A stretch of DNA of 64,000 nucleotides from Cherax quadricarinatus (GCF_038502225.1 NC_091293.1:12157562-12221561); one strand, 5' to 3'; shown: positions 24,451-36,915, numbered from the stretch's first letter. Numbers and translations are program-made. Notes: generated by a model from the sequence alone, not told the origin.

Positions 24451-24559
24451 CTCAGCAATCAACATTTGCACCAATAACTCACTACAGTTGTGACCGGGTG
24501 TGGAAGTGTGAATTGCTCATTACTCTAAAATTTGTTCATGATTGCAGCCATGTATTAAC

Positions 24560-24935
24560 GTAAGTAACCATTCTTACAGTATTCATTACCTTTGTAACTT
24601 GTGAGTTCATTACCTTTGTAACTTGTGAGTTCATTACCTTGTACCTAGTTCAGCCATCAAAACTTTGGAGCCCGGTCCCTGGACCCATTGTGTACCTCTG
24701 TAATCTGTAAATACCCTTGTAACTTGTCATGATTGTGACTAGACCTACCTGGAGTTCATTACCTTTGTAAATTGTGAGTTCATTACCTTTGTAAATTGTG
24801 AATTCATTACCTCTGTAACTTGCTCAGCTATCAAAACTTTGAGGCCCAGTCCCTGGACCCATTATGTACCTCTGTAATCTTTTGACTACCGCCCACAGGA
24901 TGGGTATGGGGTGCATAATAAACATTAAACTAAAC
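24560..24935 (+). repeat. Retroelement 3' UTR with internal short repeats
   Basis: Repeated attcattacctttgtaact units, two copies of a block containing catcaaaactttg and ccctggaccca, then ggatgggtatggggtgcata and aataaac with an aaact-rich tail. The end matches 9620-9660. Plus-strand orientation; no coding part remains. Confidence 0.65.
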
Positions 24936-25689
24936 TTCCGACACTACCTACACAGCTGCTTGGTAAACAAATCTCGTATTTACATCAATTTTTATTCTGA
25001 GTGTATGTATCATGTTTATATGCTATGTAATGGGTTTCATATATAATTTTGAGGAAAATATCATAGATGGATTAATGGAAATGCCTATATTGATGTAAAA
25101 TAAGACATTTAGTGTGCCCAAGAGTGATTATTATTACGTAGTATTGGCGTCATGAGTAGAGAGACTCTTAGTGATTTTAATGTGTACCTGCACACCAGCA
25201 CAGTGTGTAAGTATATTTAGGTACAGGTACACATAAGTATAATTATCAGAGTACATATAAAATATGCAGTAACTTTAAAACACTTGAAATTTTGGAAAGT
25301 TTCCTGACATAATAGATGTGGTCACGGAAAATGTAAACAAACCGGGTGAGGGGCACCGTATTTAAAAGACTGCTTGCCGTATAGCAAATTTTGGTCATAA
25401 TTTGACATCACCGTATTAGCGGAACGCCGTAAGGCGAAACGCTGTAAAGCAGGGCCTTACTGTACATGATTCTGAATTGGTAGTAAATATACAAGTTGCA
25501 ATTGCTTTTTTTTTTTTCATTTTTTTTCATTTTTTTTTCGATTGCACAACGGATATTTAAACGACAATGAGGGCAATAATTTTCTGGCAAGTTTATAAAG
25601 AATTACTTGACACATAGCTTCTTACAAGGTGGTGTCCCGCCATAGTAAATGTAGCATAATTTTAACAGTAGAATGTTATACAAGATGTC

Positions 25690-26780
25690 TCCCTAATTGG
25701 GGGCGATGATTTTCTTAGTAAACATAGAAGGGTTCTGGTGTTACCCAATCATCTTCGTCTGCAGGGAGGTTGCTCAAGATCATTGGTCGATGGTAATCGT
25801 CTTTATGGATAAAACGACGGACCCTCTGTGGGAGAGTCATTCTTTGAGTCCTGTGAGGAGGAGTGTTGATGATATAATCATCAACCAAATCTTCGAATGG
25901 GCCACTCAAAACTATATGAAGTTTAACGAGGAGAAATTTCAACTACTCAGATATGGAAAACTTGAAGAAATTAAAAATGTGTCAGGGTATACCACAAATT
26001 CTAACCATACAATAGAGCGGAAAAGTAATGTGAAGGACCTGGGAGTGATAATGTCAGAGAATCTCGCCTTCAAAGACCACAGCAATGTATCTACCTCATC
26101 TGCTAGGAAAATGATAGGATGTATAATAAGAACCTTCAAAACTAGGGGTGCAAAGCCCATGATGATTCTCTTCAAATCGCTTGTGCTCTCTAGGCTGGAA
26201 TACTGCTGTACATTAACAGCCCCCTTCAAGGCAAGCGACATTGCAGACCTGGAGAGTGTACAAAGAACTTTCACGGAACACTTAAGTGCGATAAGGCACC
26301 TAAACTACTGAGAATGGTTGAAGGTCCTTGATCTGTATTCCCTCGAACACAGGCGAGAGAGATACATGATAATATACACTTGGAAGGTTCTGGAGGGACT
26401 GGTGCCAAACCTGATTCGAAAATCACTCCATATGAAAGCAAAAGACTCGGCAGGAGATGCAACATTCCCCCGATGAAAAGCAGGGGTGCCACGAATACAC
26501 TGAGAGACAGCACAATAAGTGTCCGGGGCCCAAGACTGTTCAATTGCCTCCCAGCATACATAAGGGGGTTACCAACAGACCCCTGGCTGTCTTCAAGAAG
26601 GCACTGGACAGGCACCTAAAGTCAGTACCAAACCAACCGGGCTGTGGTTCGTACGTCAGCTTGCATGTGGCCAGCAGTAACAGCCTGGCTGATCAGACCA
26701 TGATCCACCATGAGGCCTGATTTCAGACCGGGCCGCAGGGGCGTTGACCACCGAAACCCTCTCCAGATAAACTCCAGGTA
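25690..26780 (+). pseudogene. LINE reverse transcriptase C-terminal part and 3' end
   Basis: From 25697 the frame reads INQIFEWATQNYMKFNEEKF, VKDLGVIMSENLAF, GAKPMMILFKSLVLSRLEYC and VQRTFTEHLSAIRHLNY, then TGA at 26309. The family sequence continues past this stop (KVLDLYSLEHRRERYMIIYT) and shifts frame near 26380-26450 (GPRLFNCLPAYIRGLP). These are the thumb and C-terminal blocks that follow the catalytic motif in decapod LINEs. The 3' UTR (26690-26780) contains cagcctggctgatcagacc and ends in ctccaggtaa; a second copy of this end is at 32696. Confidence 0.82.
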
Positions 26781-26784
26781 ATCC

Positions 26785-27645
26785 CCTTTGACCCATGCAT
26801 GTCAGGAGAACTGATAGGGAACAGTGTAGTAAAGAAAGCGAATGCCAGACTGAAGTTCCTCTACAGACAAGCACAGTGTCTACCTACTGAGGCTCGCAGA
26901 ACCCTATGTCTAGCTCTTATACAGTGTCATATGGACATGGTACTCTGCCTTGACAAAAAAAAACTGAAAGATAGACTGCAAATCACCCAGAACTAAATGG
27001 TAAGATTCATTATGGACCTGGGTCCAAGAGAGCATGTAGGCCAGAATGAATTACAGCAGTTGGATATGCTGAATGTTGAAGACAGAGTAAAACAACTGAA
27101 GCTAAATAATGTTTATAAAATTGCTCACAAACAGTGTCCAAAATATCTTGCTGCTAATTTTGTCAAGGTTGAGAACCAAAGCAATCATAGTACTAAGGGG
27201 AGAGAGCACAACTTTGTAGTACCCACAGTCAGTGGCCAGGCTTCAAACACCTTTTATTGTACAGCAATAAAGGAATGGAACAGACTGCCTGCACATGTCA
27301 AAGCCAGTCATAGCATGAACCAGTTCAAGAAGAGTGCTAAAAGGTATCTGATGAATGTAGCTACAGAAAGGGAGGGGAATGAATTTTTTATTTTTTAGCT
27401 AACACACGTGTAATTTTACCTTATTCCTAGTATTGACCCTCGTGTAGTAGATAGTCTTTTTAGTATGACAATAAGATGTTATCTTCATTATAGAATAATA
27501 ATAAGATATTATAACCTTTATATTATAATAATGAGGTAAAAGGACCCCAATGGAAATAAGTCACTCTGTCTGACTTTTTTGGGTTATCCCAGGTTATCTA
27601 CACATATGATAATCTATGTAACTGTATTTGTGTGTACCTGAATAA

Positions 27646-27678
<33 letters not shown>

Positions 27679-27680
27679 GG
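26785..27680 (+). pseudogene. Second LINE family, reverse transcriptase C-terminus and 3' UTR
   Basis: The frame 26799-26996 (KKANARLKFLYRQAQCLPTE, RRTLCLALIQCHMDMVLC) ends at TAA 26994, then 26997-27398 continues MVRFIMDLGPREHVGQNELQ, NVEDRVKQLKLNNVYKI, SGQASNTFYCTAIKEWNRLP. The missing residues between DMVLC and the next block suggest a small deletion. The 3' UTR carries accccaatggaaataagtca and gggttatcccaggttatcta, and the element ends aataaac followed by about seven ttac units (27649-27678). Confidence 0.82.
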
Positions 27681-29540
27681 CTTATTGTTATGCAGCGTTC
27701 TGCATGACATTGTAATGTATATACAGTAGAGAAGGGCGCCATAATAGTATGAATGTTATAATTGTAAAACACCCGTTCTGTGATTTGTTTACAATCTTGT
27801 TATTACAATTTTGTGAGTCATACCCAGGTGTTGCATGTCTTATTCAACAGCTCATTAGTAGTGGATCGGGTGGACAATACAGTGAATGTTGTCCACTCAA
27901 AAATGATGACTCTTAACCCTTTATTTTACTATTTTATTTTTTGGAAGTCCTTGTCATCGAGACTGATGGTCATTTTAAATGTAAATTTACTGAAAACCTA
28001 CTATCAAGGCTTACCTGATTCATTTTTCTCACACCACCTCAGACCTAAAAGAAGAGTAATTATATAGTCTTATATGCCCTCTGGATCTGCAGCAGTGAAT
28101 TATGATTAGTCGCACAAACATATATTGAAGTAGGCAAATTTCCTCTGCACATCATCCACTCTGCAAAGAAAGGTGTCTACTCTTGTGTCCATCTCTGAAG
28201 AAGACATAACCAGTGATCAACGATTATTTCTTCACACTGGACCTGCCGCAGTCATCACTTCCCTTCTCCAGAAAGTCAGCATGGCGTCGTTGCACTCTCC
28301 ACCAAAACAATCAAGGAATTCGCTTAAATGATGCGTAATGCTTGCATGATGCATAACCTAACACAGGGATATGCTGCCACTTTACATTGCAATTAGATGA
28401 CCTGATACCTTCACCTGATCTTCACCAGTAACCTGTTTTCTCCAGTGTGTTATTCTCTTGTACCAGTCCGAATAACCAAGGTCCCAGGACCAAAATTTAT
28501 CCAATAAAGACGTCCAAAATGCATATTTTCAACCTTATTATCGGTATTGTCGCATATTCTGTTTTATTAAGTCTCAATTGGCCGATTTTATTGAGTAAAT
28601 CAGTACTAGTAATGTCCATCCTGTAACTAAAAACGCCTTAATTTATCATTAAAATATTAACGCTGATCCATCATTCCGTAAGACAGAAGGAGCAAATCTG
28701 GTGCAAATCTGAAATTTTGTTGAGAATGTTAAAAATGTTAAAAAGAAATTTGGTATTCTTGGATTCAGAGCAATTACTGAAGAATGCTTTTTCCTGATAA
28801 GATCTAAACTTTCATGGTTTCCAATTATGTAAATTTAGAATTGCCAATTTTATTAAATTTGATTTCCAAGTGATAACTAGAGAATACATCTTCTTATCGG
28901 CTTCAAACCCTTAAGCATTGGTGTGCCTTAACTGGAAGTATTTTTACCTAGATTTGCTTTTTAAGTGCCAATTTGTCAATTTTATAGATTTTTTTGTCAA
29001 ATTGGACTTTCTTATAAAAAACTACATGAAATCAAATGCTTTTTCCAAGAGAATTGTCCATTCTTTTAAACAGAAAAGAACTGCAAAAGAAAAATTTAGA
29101 ACTTTTGAAAATTCGCATTTACATAGCATTTTCCGTTTTTTTTTAATTTTCATGAGTTTAATGAACCCTTAAATACTGCACGACTTGATACCAGAGCCGG
29201 TCGACTGTAAGTTACACTGTCTGTGTTCTACCTAGTTATCTCCAAATATTTTATTTATAGCTTCAGGAAGTCTTGTCTGATCAACGTCAAATTTTCAACC
29301 CTGGTCAACTATTACTAAGTGAAGATTCATGGAAGAATTGACAGGTGCAGGTGACCTCTGTTCTATTTTACGATATATTGTTCCCGAAATTAGATTCCAG
29401 GAAATAGCCTTCAGGAGCCTCATCCGATTGGCTTCAAAATTTCAACGTTAGTTTAATGGAGTGTGTAGCAGCCATTTTGCCACTTTTAGTCACGAAATAG
29501 TATAGCAATGTTTTGCGTTATGTAGCTACATTATGATTCC
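27680..29540. other. AT-rich intergenic DNA
   Basis: No protein family, RNA gene or strong repeat recognised. Short ORFs at 27780 and 28918 lack any domain and look like chance frames. Confidence 0.5.
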
Positions 29541-29542
29541 TG

Positions 29543-29800
29543 AAAAGGGTGGGGTTCCTTGATGCTGATGAGGGGTTCTTGACCCAAGGAAGACAGCACT
29601 ACTGACCACTACCCAAACTTCCTCCTAACAAACATTTATACGCGACTGATGGAATATAATAAGTTCTCTTTTCGACTCCATGATAAGGCATCAATAAGCA
29701 ACTTCACTGCAGAACTAAGATCAATTGACTGGCTTACTTCTGCAGTTGAAGGAATTCCTTGATGCTGATGAGGGGTTCTTGACTCAAGGAAATGGATTTA
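29543..29800 (+). repeat. LINE fragment bracketed by two SINE-head copies
   Basis: Blocks ccttgatgctgatgaggggt at about 29559 and 29757 match (reversed) the SINE end at 32140-32180. Between them, 29598-29735 is a fragment homologous to the LINE at 6360-6500 (shared gacagcactactgaccacta). The SINE copies are truncated. Confidence 0.7.
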
Positions 29801-29854
29801 TCTTCTTGTTTGAATAAAAAAATAAATGCAGCTAATTGCACAGAAATTATATAT

Positions 29855-29895
29855 ATGACCCCTTATGGGTTTATCGTTTTTTTCCACTGATTAAA
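29855..29895 (+). repeat. SINE 3' end fragment
   Basis: gaccccttatgggtttatcg followed by T residues resembles the 3' end of the SINE family seen reversed at 23884-23910. Confidence 0.5.
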
Positions 29896-29939
29896 CTAAA
29901 ACAATTGTAAACGGCATCAATCTCTTTTACTCATGAAGA

Positions 29940-31975
29940 TACTAGCGAAATTCCAGAAATAATAAATTATGTAGAACAAGATGATAATAAACTATGCACG
30001 ATCAAGGTAACTAGTGACATGGTCCTCAGACAAATAGAGGAATTAAAACCTGATAAACTGTTTGCAAGGGTTTTAAAGGAATGTAAAGGGAAACTAAGCA
30101 TACCTTTGGCTAATCTTTTCAATATATCACTGCAAACTGGCATAGTGCCAGACAGTTGGAAAATGGCTAATGTAATGCCTATTTACAAGGCAGGTGACAG
30201 GTCCTTAGCTTCGAACTATAGACCAATAAGCCTTACCTCCATAGTGGGAAAATTTATGGAATCAGTAATTGCCGAGGTAATTCGTAGCCATCTTGACAGG
30301 CATAAATTGATAAATGAATCTCAACACGGTTTTACAAACGGGCATTCCTGTCTTACGAAGTTACTAACTTTTTCACTAAGGTATTTGAGGAAGTAGATCA
30401 TGGTAATGAATATGATATTGTGTATATGGACTTCAGTAAGGCAGTTGATAGAGTTCCACATCAGAGGCTATTGAGGAAACTTAAGGCACACGGAATAGGA
30501 GGAGAAATTTTTTCCTGGGTAGAGGCATGGTTGACAAATAGGCAGCAGAGAGTTTGCATAAATGGGGAGACACCAGAATGGGGGCACATCACAATGTGAT
30601 GCAGTTCAGATGGGCTTGTGAGGTCTCTAGGGAGACCTAGTTACATGGTCACACCTGCCTTAGCAAATGTCAGGTAGTCACGCCCACGTCTGAGGTCTTT
30701 TGTTCTTGATGGCGTCAGACCTCAGCGTCAGGTCGTAACACGTGGTACATACCCCATTGGGGAGGGGGTACTTTGACTACGATATAAGCCCAGGGAACAG
30801 CTGAGCAAGGAGGTTGTTGGTGACAGGTCCGGGGAGCGAGAGCTCTGGACAGCTGCGTGTGTAGTGGACCACGCATTGGGAATCTCGGGTCAGCTGGTCG
30901 GTGAATTAAGAGTGAGTACTAGTCCATGTTACTGATAACATCTACCTTTCCCCCTCGTAATAAGTCTCATAGGTCAATTGTTATATTATGTAAATGTCCA
31001 TCAGTATATGTGGTATTCTAGCCCTTTTATGTTATTAAGTAAACTATAGCCATAGTTCCCATTTTTTTTATTTTGTACCTCCATATGCTATTCCCTATTC
31101 TGTTAAGCACTGGGATACACAGGAGACGTGCTCACTCGCTGGGATACCTCATGTAGAGTGGGTAGAGGTCTCACAACAAGCGGTGTTTCACAGGGATCAG
31201 TGTTGGGCCCCCTGTTGTTCATAATTTACATACACGACATAGATGAGGGGATAAATAGCGATATAAGCAAATTTGCTGATGACACCAAAATAGACCGTCC
31301 AATTCATTCTAACGAGGACATTAGTGCACTCCAGGATAATTTGAATAGACTGCAGTGATCGGAGAAGTGGCAGATGCAGTTTAATATAGAAAAATGCAGA
31401 GTTCTAAATGTTGAACAGGACAATAAGCATGCAACATATATATTAAATAATGTAGATATTAATGTTACTGATTGCGAAAATGATTTAGGAGTTCTGGTTA
31501 GCAGTAATCTGAAACCAAGACAACAGTGCATTAGTGTTCGCAATAAAGCTAACAGTATCCTTGGCTTCATATTAAGAAGTAAATATAATAGAAGTCTTCA
31601 GTTCTTCAGCTCTGTGTATCTTTGGTTAGGCCTCATTTAGATTATGCTGCACAGTTCTGGTCACCGTATTACAGAATGGATATAAATGGATTGGAAAACG
31701 TACAAAGGAGGATGACAAAGTTGATCCCATGTATCAGAAATCTTCCCTGTAAGGATAGACTGAGGGCCCTGAATCTGCACTCTCTAGAAAGGCGTAGAAT
31801 TAGGGGGGATATGGTTGAGGTGTATACATGGAAGACAGGAATTAATAAAGTGGATGTAAATAGCGTGCTAAAAATATGTAGCCTAGACAGGACTCGCAGT
31901 AATGGTTTGAAGCTGGAAAAATTGAGATTCAGGAAGGATATAGGAAAACACTGGTTTGGTAATAGTTTTGGATGA
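29940..31975 (+). pseudogene. LINE reverse transcriptase, broken by LTR insertion
   Basis: Frame 30019-30396 reads RQIEELKPDKLFARVLKE, FNISLQTGIVPDSWKMANV and SNYRPISLTSIVGKFMES, then NESQHGFTNGHS. A one-base shift near 30370 follows; the new frame reads DFSKAVDRVPH and LTNRQQRVCINGETPEWGHIT. After the LTR it resumes TTSGVSQGSVLGPLLFIIYI and KFADDTKI (catalytic), then stop TGA at 31357, DLGVLVSSNLKPRQQC, SRNLPCKDRLRALNLHSLERR-like blocks and RIRGDMVEVYTWKTG. At least two frameshifts and one stop; inactive. Confidence 0.85.
30595..31175. mobile_element. Solo LTR (Ty3/gypsy-like), 581 bp, 4-bp target duplication
   Basis: It starts TGTGATGCAG and ends GAGGTCTCACA (TG...CA), flanked by acaa at 30591-30594 and 31176-31179. 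Removing the LTR and one acaa restores the LINE codons for Ile-Thr-Ser-Gly-Val, which confirms the boundaries. Features inside fit an LTR: gatataagcccaggg as a TATA-like box at about 30781, followed by a GC-rich transcribed region. No gag or pol is present, so the internal part was lost by LTR-LTR recombination. A 4-bp duplication points to a subset of Ty3/gypsy elements. Confidence 0.85.
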
Positions 31976-32019
31976 GTGCAACAAACTCCCGAGTACCGTC
32001 ATGGAGGCTAAGACGTTGT

Positions 32020-32182
32020 GTATTATTATTATAATCAAGGGGGAAGCGCTAAACCCGGAGGATTATACAGCGCCTGGGGGGGATGTGGAAGGCATTCAGG
32101 CTTAATTCGGGGAACTGGAGCACAGATCCAATTCCCTAAATCAAGAGCCCCTCACCAACATCAAGGAACCTTCCTTGAGGGG
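32020..32182 (-). mobile_element. SINE, 163 bp, 11-bp target duplication
   Basis: taagacgttgt occurs at 32009-32019 and 32183-32193. Minus-strand sense: it starts cccctcaaggaaggttcctt, carries gcgctgtataatcctccggg and gggtttagcgcttccccctt, and ends in an ataat tail. No clear tRNA boxes were seen. Truncated relatives are at 29559, 29757 and 29860. Confidence 0.85.
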
Positions 32183-32599
32183 TAAGACGTTGTATAGTTT
32201 TAAAAATAGGTTTGATAAATACATGAGCGGATGTGGGTGGGTGTGAGTTGGACCTGACCAGCTGTGCTACTAGGTCAGTTGCCGTGTTCCTTCCTTAGTG
32301 AATGTGACCTGACCTGACTACATTAAGGCATTGGCTTAAGTTGGTGGGTGAGTTGGACCTGTCTCGCATTAGCCAGTAGGCCTTCTGCAGTGTTGATGCA
32401 TCGTATGGAATGGATGGAACTTTCCAAGGATATAGGCAGTGTGGGTGCGATTTTTTTGGATGCTTTACAATAACTGGAAAATGCATCTTCTGCTCGGTTT
32501 TGAAGTTTTAGGTCAGTTTTTTTCCTCCATAGGAAGGTTCACGTTGAACTCAAGTTGTTTCAGTTATATCACTCTTATTGCTCAAATTCATTTCTCTGA

Positions 32600-32800
32600 A
32601 ATAATTGGAAAATTTCTTTGCTGGTCAGAAATAAGTCACAGTGTTTGACTTTATTTGGTTTTCCCAGGTTAAATTAGCATAACGAAGTTCATGTTCCTGC
32701 AACAGCCTAGTTGATCAGGCCTTGATCCACCGGGAGGCCTAATCGTGGACCGGGCGGCGGGGGCGTTGATCCCCTGAATACCCCCAGGTAGGAGGATATC
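32600..32800 (+). repeat. Two LINE 3' ends in series
   Basis: aaataagtcacagtgtttgac and ttcccaggtta (32626-32671) resemble the 3' end at 27555-27600. caacagcctagttgatcagg (32699) with ggggcgttgat and ccccaggta matches the LINE end at 26680-26780. Both are isolated tails without coding parts. Confidence 0.65.
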
Positions 32801-33751
32801 CAGAGGATGAACGGGATCTTAATTTTATTCTTAATTATATACTTACTTAATTACTTAAACGGTGGTCAATCTTGCTTAGAAGAAATGTTGGGTTGATTTT
32901 GACTTGTGTTGGTCCTAGTTTGCTTTTTCTCGTGGAAAAATTAAGAAACTGGAAATACTGCTTTTCATGAAATAATTTTTGATTGTATCGCATCGCATTA
33001 CCTTCAACAATCATACCTTGATAATGCAAATTCTGATCGGCTTCTAACCTAATATTCAGGTGTATTTTAGGATATTGATTTTTTGTCAGAAAACAAGTGC
33101 ATGCCTCATCAGTTTACCTTCATAGCTGGTGTTTATTATATGGAAAGTTTACATTAGATTTGGGTCGTGTATGTTCTAGTTTACCATTTTTATCGAAAAG
33201 TTTTGGATGTCAGTTTCCATGTGATGACTAGTGAACGCCTCTTCTGATTAGCATGAACTCTTCATCGTTAATATTTAACTGCACTACACATTAATGCCGC
33301 ACTCTGCACTATTCCAGTCGCGTGAAATGAGGTTGGGGGAAATGGGGTTATGCGTTAAGCGGATAACTGTCTCGGATCATGCAGCGATCGAATTATGTGC
33401 AGCAGTATTGTAGATTCTCTTGGTTGTGGATGCTAGGTTACGTCCCTGCCATGACAGAGAACATAGCAGTGATTCTCACTCAGGGGTAAATTTACCACAT
33501 GGATGTAAAAAATTACATGGCAAAGGGGTAAATATTTGATGTACCTGGCAACTGAATAATTTTTTTTTTTTTCTGACCTTTTTTTTCTTGTCCCTTTATG
33601 ATGGCGATAATTATTTTGTATGAAGTCAGGGGGTATATGGAGAAATACATTAAGCCGAGGGTGTTAATGATGGAGGAAAAGTTGAGAATCCCTGAAAAGA
33701 GTAAGAGACTGTGTTGTACCGCTTAGGTAGCAGCCAGAAGCAGATTCATTT
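32801..33751. other. AT-rich intergenic DNA
   Basis: No gene or named repeat recognised. A short segment at 33478-33660 (ggggtaaatttaccacatgg, polyT, ccctttatgatgg) resembles hAT-type interior text at 14630-14720 but is not delimited. Confidence 0.4.
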
Positions 33752-36566
33752 GCTGTTACTAGCCACTTGCTGTTACTAGCCACTTGCTGTCACTAGCCAC
33801 TTGCTGTCACTAGCCACTTGCTGTCACAAGTCACATGCTGTCACTTGCCACTTGCTATCACTTGCCACTTGCTGTCACTTGCCACTTACTGTCGCTTACC
33901 ACTTGTTGTCACTTGCCATTTGCTCTCAGTTGCCACTTGCTCTCACTTGTCACTTGCTCTCACTTGCCACTTGCTCTCACTTCCCACTTGCTCTCACTTG
34001 CTACATGCTGTCGTTTGCTATTTGCCACATGCTGTCACTTGCCACTTGGTGTCACTTGCTACATGCTGTCACTTGCCACTTGTTGTCATTTGACATTTGT
34101 TGTCAGTTGTCACTTGCTGTCATTCGCCACTTGCTGTCACTTGCCGCTTGCTGTCACTTGTCACTTACCACATGCTGTCACTTGCCACATGCTGTCACTT
34201 GCCACTTGCTGTCACTTGTCACTTGCTGTCACTTGCAACATACTGCCACTTGCCACTTGCTGTCACTTGCCACATGCTGTCACTTGCCACTTGCTGTGAC
34301 TTTCCACTTGCTGTCACTTGCAACTTGCTGTCACTAGCCACTTGCTGTTACTAGCCACTTGCCGTCACCAGCCACTTGCTGTCACTTGCCACGTGCTGTC
34401 ACTTGCCACTTACTGTCACTTACAACTTATTGTCACTTGCCACTTGCTCTCACCTGCCACTTGCTGTCACTTGCAACTTGCTCTCACTTGCCACATGCTG
34501 TCGTTTGCTATTTGCCACAGCTGTCACTTCCCACTTGCTGTCACTTGCTACATGCTGTCACTTGCCACTTGCTGCCATTTGCCATTTGTTGTCACTTGTC
34601 ACTTGCTGTCATTCGCCCCTTGCTGTCACTTGTCACTTGCTGTCACTTGTCACTTGCCACATGCTGTCACTTGCCACATGTTGTCACTTGTCACCTGTTG
34701 TCACTTGCCACATGCTGTCACTTACCAGATGCTGTCACTTGCCACCTGCTGTCTCTTGCCACATGCTGTCACTTGCCACCTGCTATCACTTGCCACATGC
34801 TGTCACTTGCCACCTGCTGTCATTTGCCACCTGCTGTCACTTGCCACTTGCTGTCACTTGCCACCTGCTGTCACTTGCCACATGCTGTCACTTGCCACAT
34901 GCTGTCACTTCCCACTTGCTGTCACTTGCTACATGCTGTCACTTGCCACTTGCTGCCATTTGCCATTTGTTGTCACTTGTTACTTGCTGTCATTCGCCAC
35001 TTGCTGTCACTTGTCACTTGCTGTCACTTGTCACATGCTGTCACTTGCCACATGCTGTCACTTCCCACTTGCTGTCACTTCCCACATGCTGTCACTTGCC
35101 ACATGCTGTCACTTGCCACATGCTGTCACTTCCCACATGCTGTCACTTCCCACATGCTGTCACTTGCCATTTGCTGTCACTTGCCACTTGCTGTCACTTC
35201 CCACTTGCTGTCACTTCCCACATGCTGTCACTTGCCACATGCTGTCACTTGCCACATGCTGTCACTTGCCACATGCTGTCACTTCCCACATGCTGTCACT
35301 TGCCACATGCTGTCACTTGCCACATGCTGTCACTTCCCACATGCTGTCACTTGCCACTTGCTGTCACTTGCCACTTGCTGTCACTTCCCACATGCTGTCG
35401 ATTCCCACATGCTGTCACTTCGCACATGCCGTCACTTGCCACATGCTTTCACTTGCCACTTGCTGTCACTTCCCACATGCTGTCACTTGCCACTTGCTGT
35501 CACTTGCCACATGCTGTCACTTGCCACATGCTGTCACTTCCCACATGCCGTCACTTGCCACTTGCTGTCACTTCCCACATGCTGTCACTTGCCACTTGCT
35601 GTCACTTCCCACATGCTGTCACTTGCCACTTGCTGTCACTTCCCACATGCTGTCATTTGTCACTTGCTGTCACTTCTCACATGCTGTCACTTGCCACTTG
35701 CTGTCACTTCCCACATGCCGTCACTTGTCACTTGCTTTCACTTGCCACTTGCTGTCACTTGCCACTTGCTGTCACTTGCCACTTGCTGTCACTTCCCACA
35801 TGCTGTCACTTGCCACATGCTGTCACTTGCCACATGCTGTCACTTCCCACATGCTGTCACTTGCCACTTGCTGTCACTTGCCACTTGCTGTCACTTCCCA
35901 CATGCTGTCGATTCCCACATGCTGTCACTTCCCACATGCCGTCACTTGCCACATGCTGTCACTTGCCACTTGCTGTCACTTCCCACATGCTGTCACTTGC
36001 CACTTGCTGTCACTTGCCACATGCCGTCACTTGCCACTTGCTGTCACTTCCCACATGCTGTCACTTGCCACTTGCTGTCACTTCCCACATGCTGTCACTT
36101 GCCACTTGCTGTCACTTCCCACATGCTGTCATTTGTCACTTGCTGTCACTTCTCACATGCTGTCACTTGCCACTTTCTGTCACTTCCCACATGCCGTCAC
36201 TTGTCACTTGCTTTCACTTGCCACTTGCTGTCACTTGCCACTTGCTGTCACTTGCCACTTGCTGTCACTTCCCACATGCCGTCACTTGTCACTTGCTGTC
36301 ACTTGCCACTTGCTGTCACTTGCCACTTGCTGTCACTTGCCACATGCCGTCACTTGCCACTTGCTGTAACTTGCCACTTGCTGTCACTTGCCACTTGCTG
36401 TCACTTGCCACATGCCGTCACTTGCCACTTGCTGTAACTTGCCACATGCTGTCACTTCCCACATGCCGTCACTTCCCACATGCCGTCACTTGCCATTTGC
36501 TGTCACTTGCCACTTGCTGTCACTTGCCACTTGCTGTCACTTGCCACTTGCTGTCACTTGCCACTT
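33752..36566. repeat. 17-bp minisatellite, about 165 copies
   Basis: The unit is acttgccacttgctgtc, with catgctgtc and cttccca variants. Since 17 is not divisible by 3, all plus frames cycle through the same words; three overlapping ORFs of 683-740 aa result and are not genes. Rare variants (cgattccc at 35400 and 35910) recur at 510 bp, 30 units, and catttgtca (35654, 36130) at 476 bp, 28 units, showing block duplication with a later two-unit loss. Confidence 0.97.
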
Positions 36567-36915
36567 TCTTCGACCGCGGAGAAATTTCATCCAGATAATA
36601 CATAACAATGTTTGTGTCGTCTCGTGGCACAGTCATTGTGCTTTCTCCATATTTTTTTATACATATTTTGTTGAAATATTTTCTTAATTACTTGGCATGT
36701 TTCGTATCATAATCATGTGTCCATAACATCAACTTCTCGTTCAATATCATTAGTCGTTGTATATGCATTGAAAGAATTAGTTTAGTGCACTGCAATGTCT
36801 ATTGCAACTCCCAGGTCAATAATTATATGTAATTTGTTCGTTAGAACCCTGTTTCATGGAACAGTTATGTTTATAAGAGAAACAAAAGTCTTGGTTAAGG
36901 AGTGAGAGGAAATGA
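36567..36915. other. Spacer between minisatellite and LINE
   Basis: AT-rich; nothing recognised. Confidence 0.5.

Larger units (their letters stand above)
21037..25462. mobile_element. Tigger-like non-coding DNA transposon with nested repeats (4.4 kb)
   Basis: The ends CAGTAGGGCCCCACTTATAC (21037) and, reversed, CAGTAAGGCCCTGCTTTACA (25462) are imperfect inverted repeats flanked by TA on both sides (21035-21036, 25463-25464). Subterminal blocks on both sides share gtaaacaaa and ggtgagg-like motifs. No transposase ORF is visible. Three diverged ~140-bp copies beginning near gccagacagcaagtttacac (about 21140, 21350, 21830) lie inside, followed by later insertions. Confidence 0.65.
29929..32430 (+). 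mobile_element. LINE reverse transcriptase copy with two later insertions
   Basis: Coding runs from DTSEIPEIINYVE to the C-terminal block and a 3' UTR with ggacctgaccagctgtgc. A solo LTR (30595-31175) interrupts the core and a SINE (32020-32182) interrupts the 3' part, both with target duplications. The 5' endonuclease half is absent. Confidence 0.85.

Noticed and set aside
27780..29172. Small AT-rich ORFs at 27780 and 28918
   Set aside because: No domain, no splice or promoter support; length fits chance in AT-rich DNA.
33801..36598. Three overlapping plus-strand ORFs of 683, 692 and 740 codons
   Set aside because: They are the same 17-bp repeat read in three frames, with no start context, domain or codon bias of their own.
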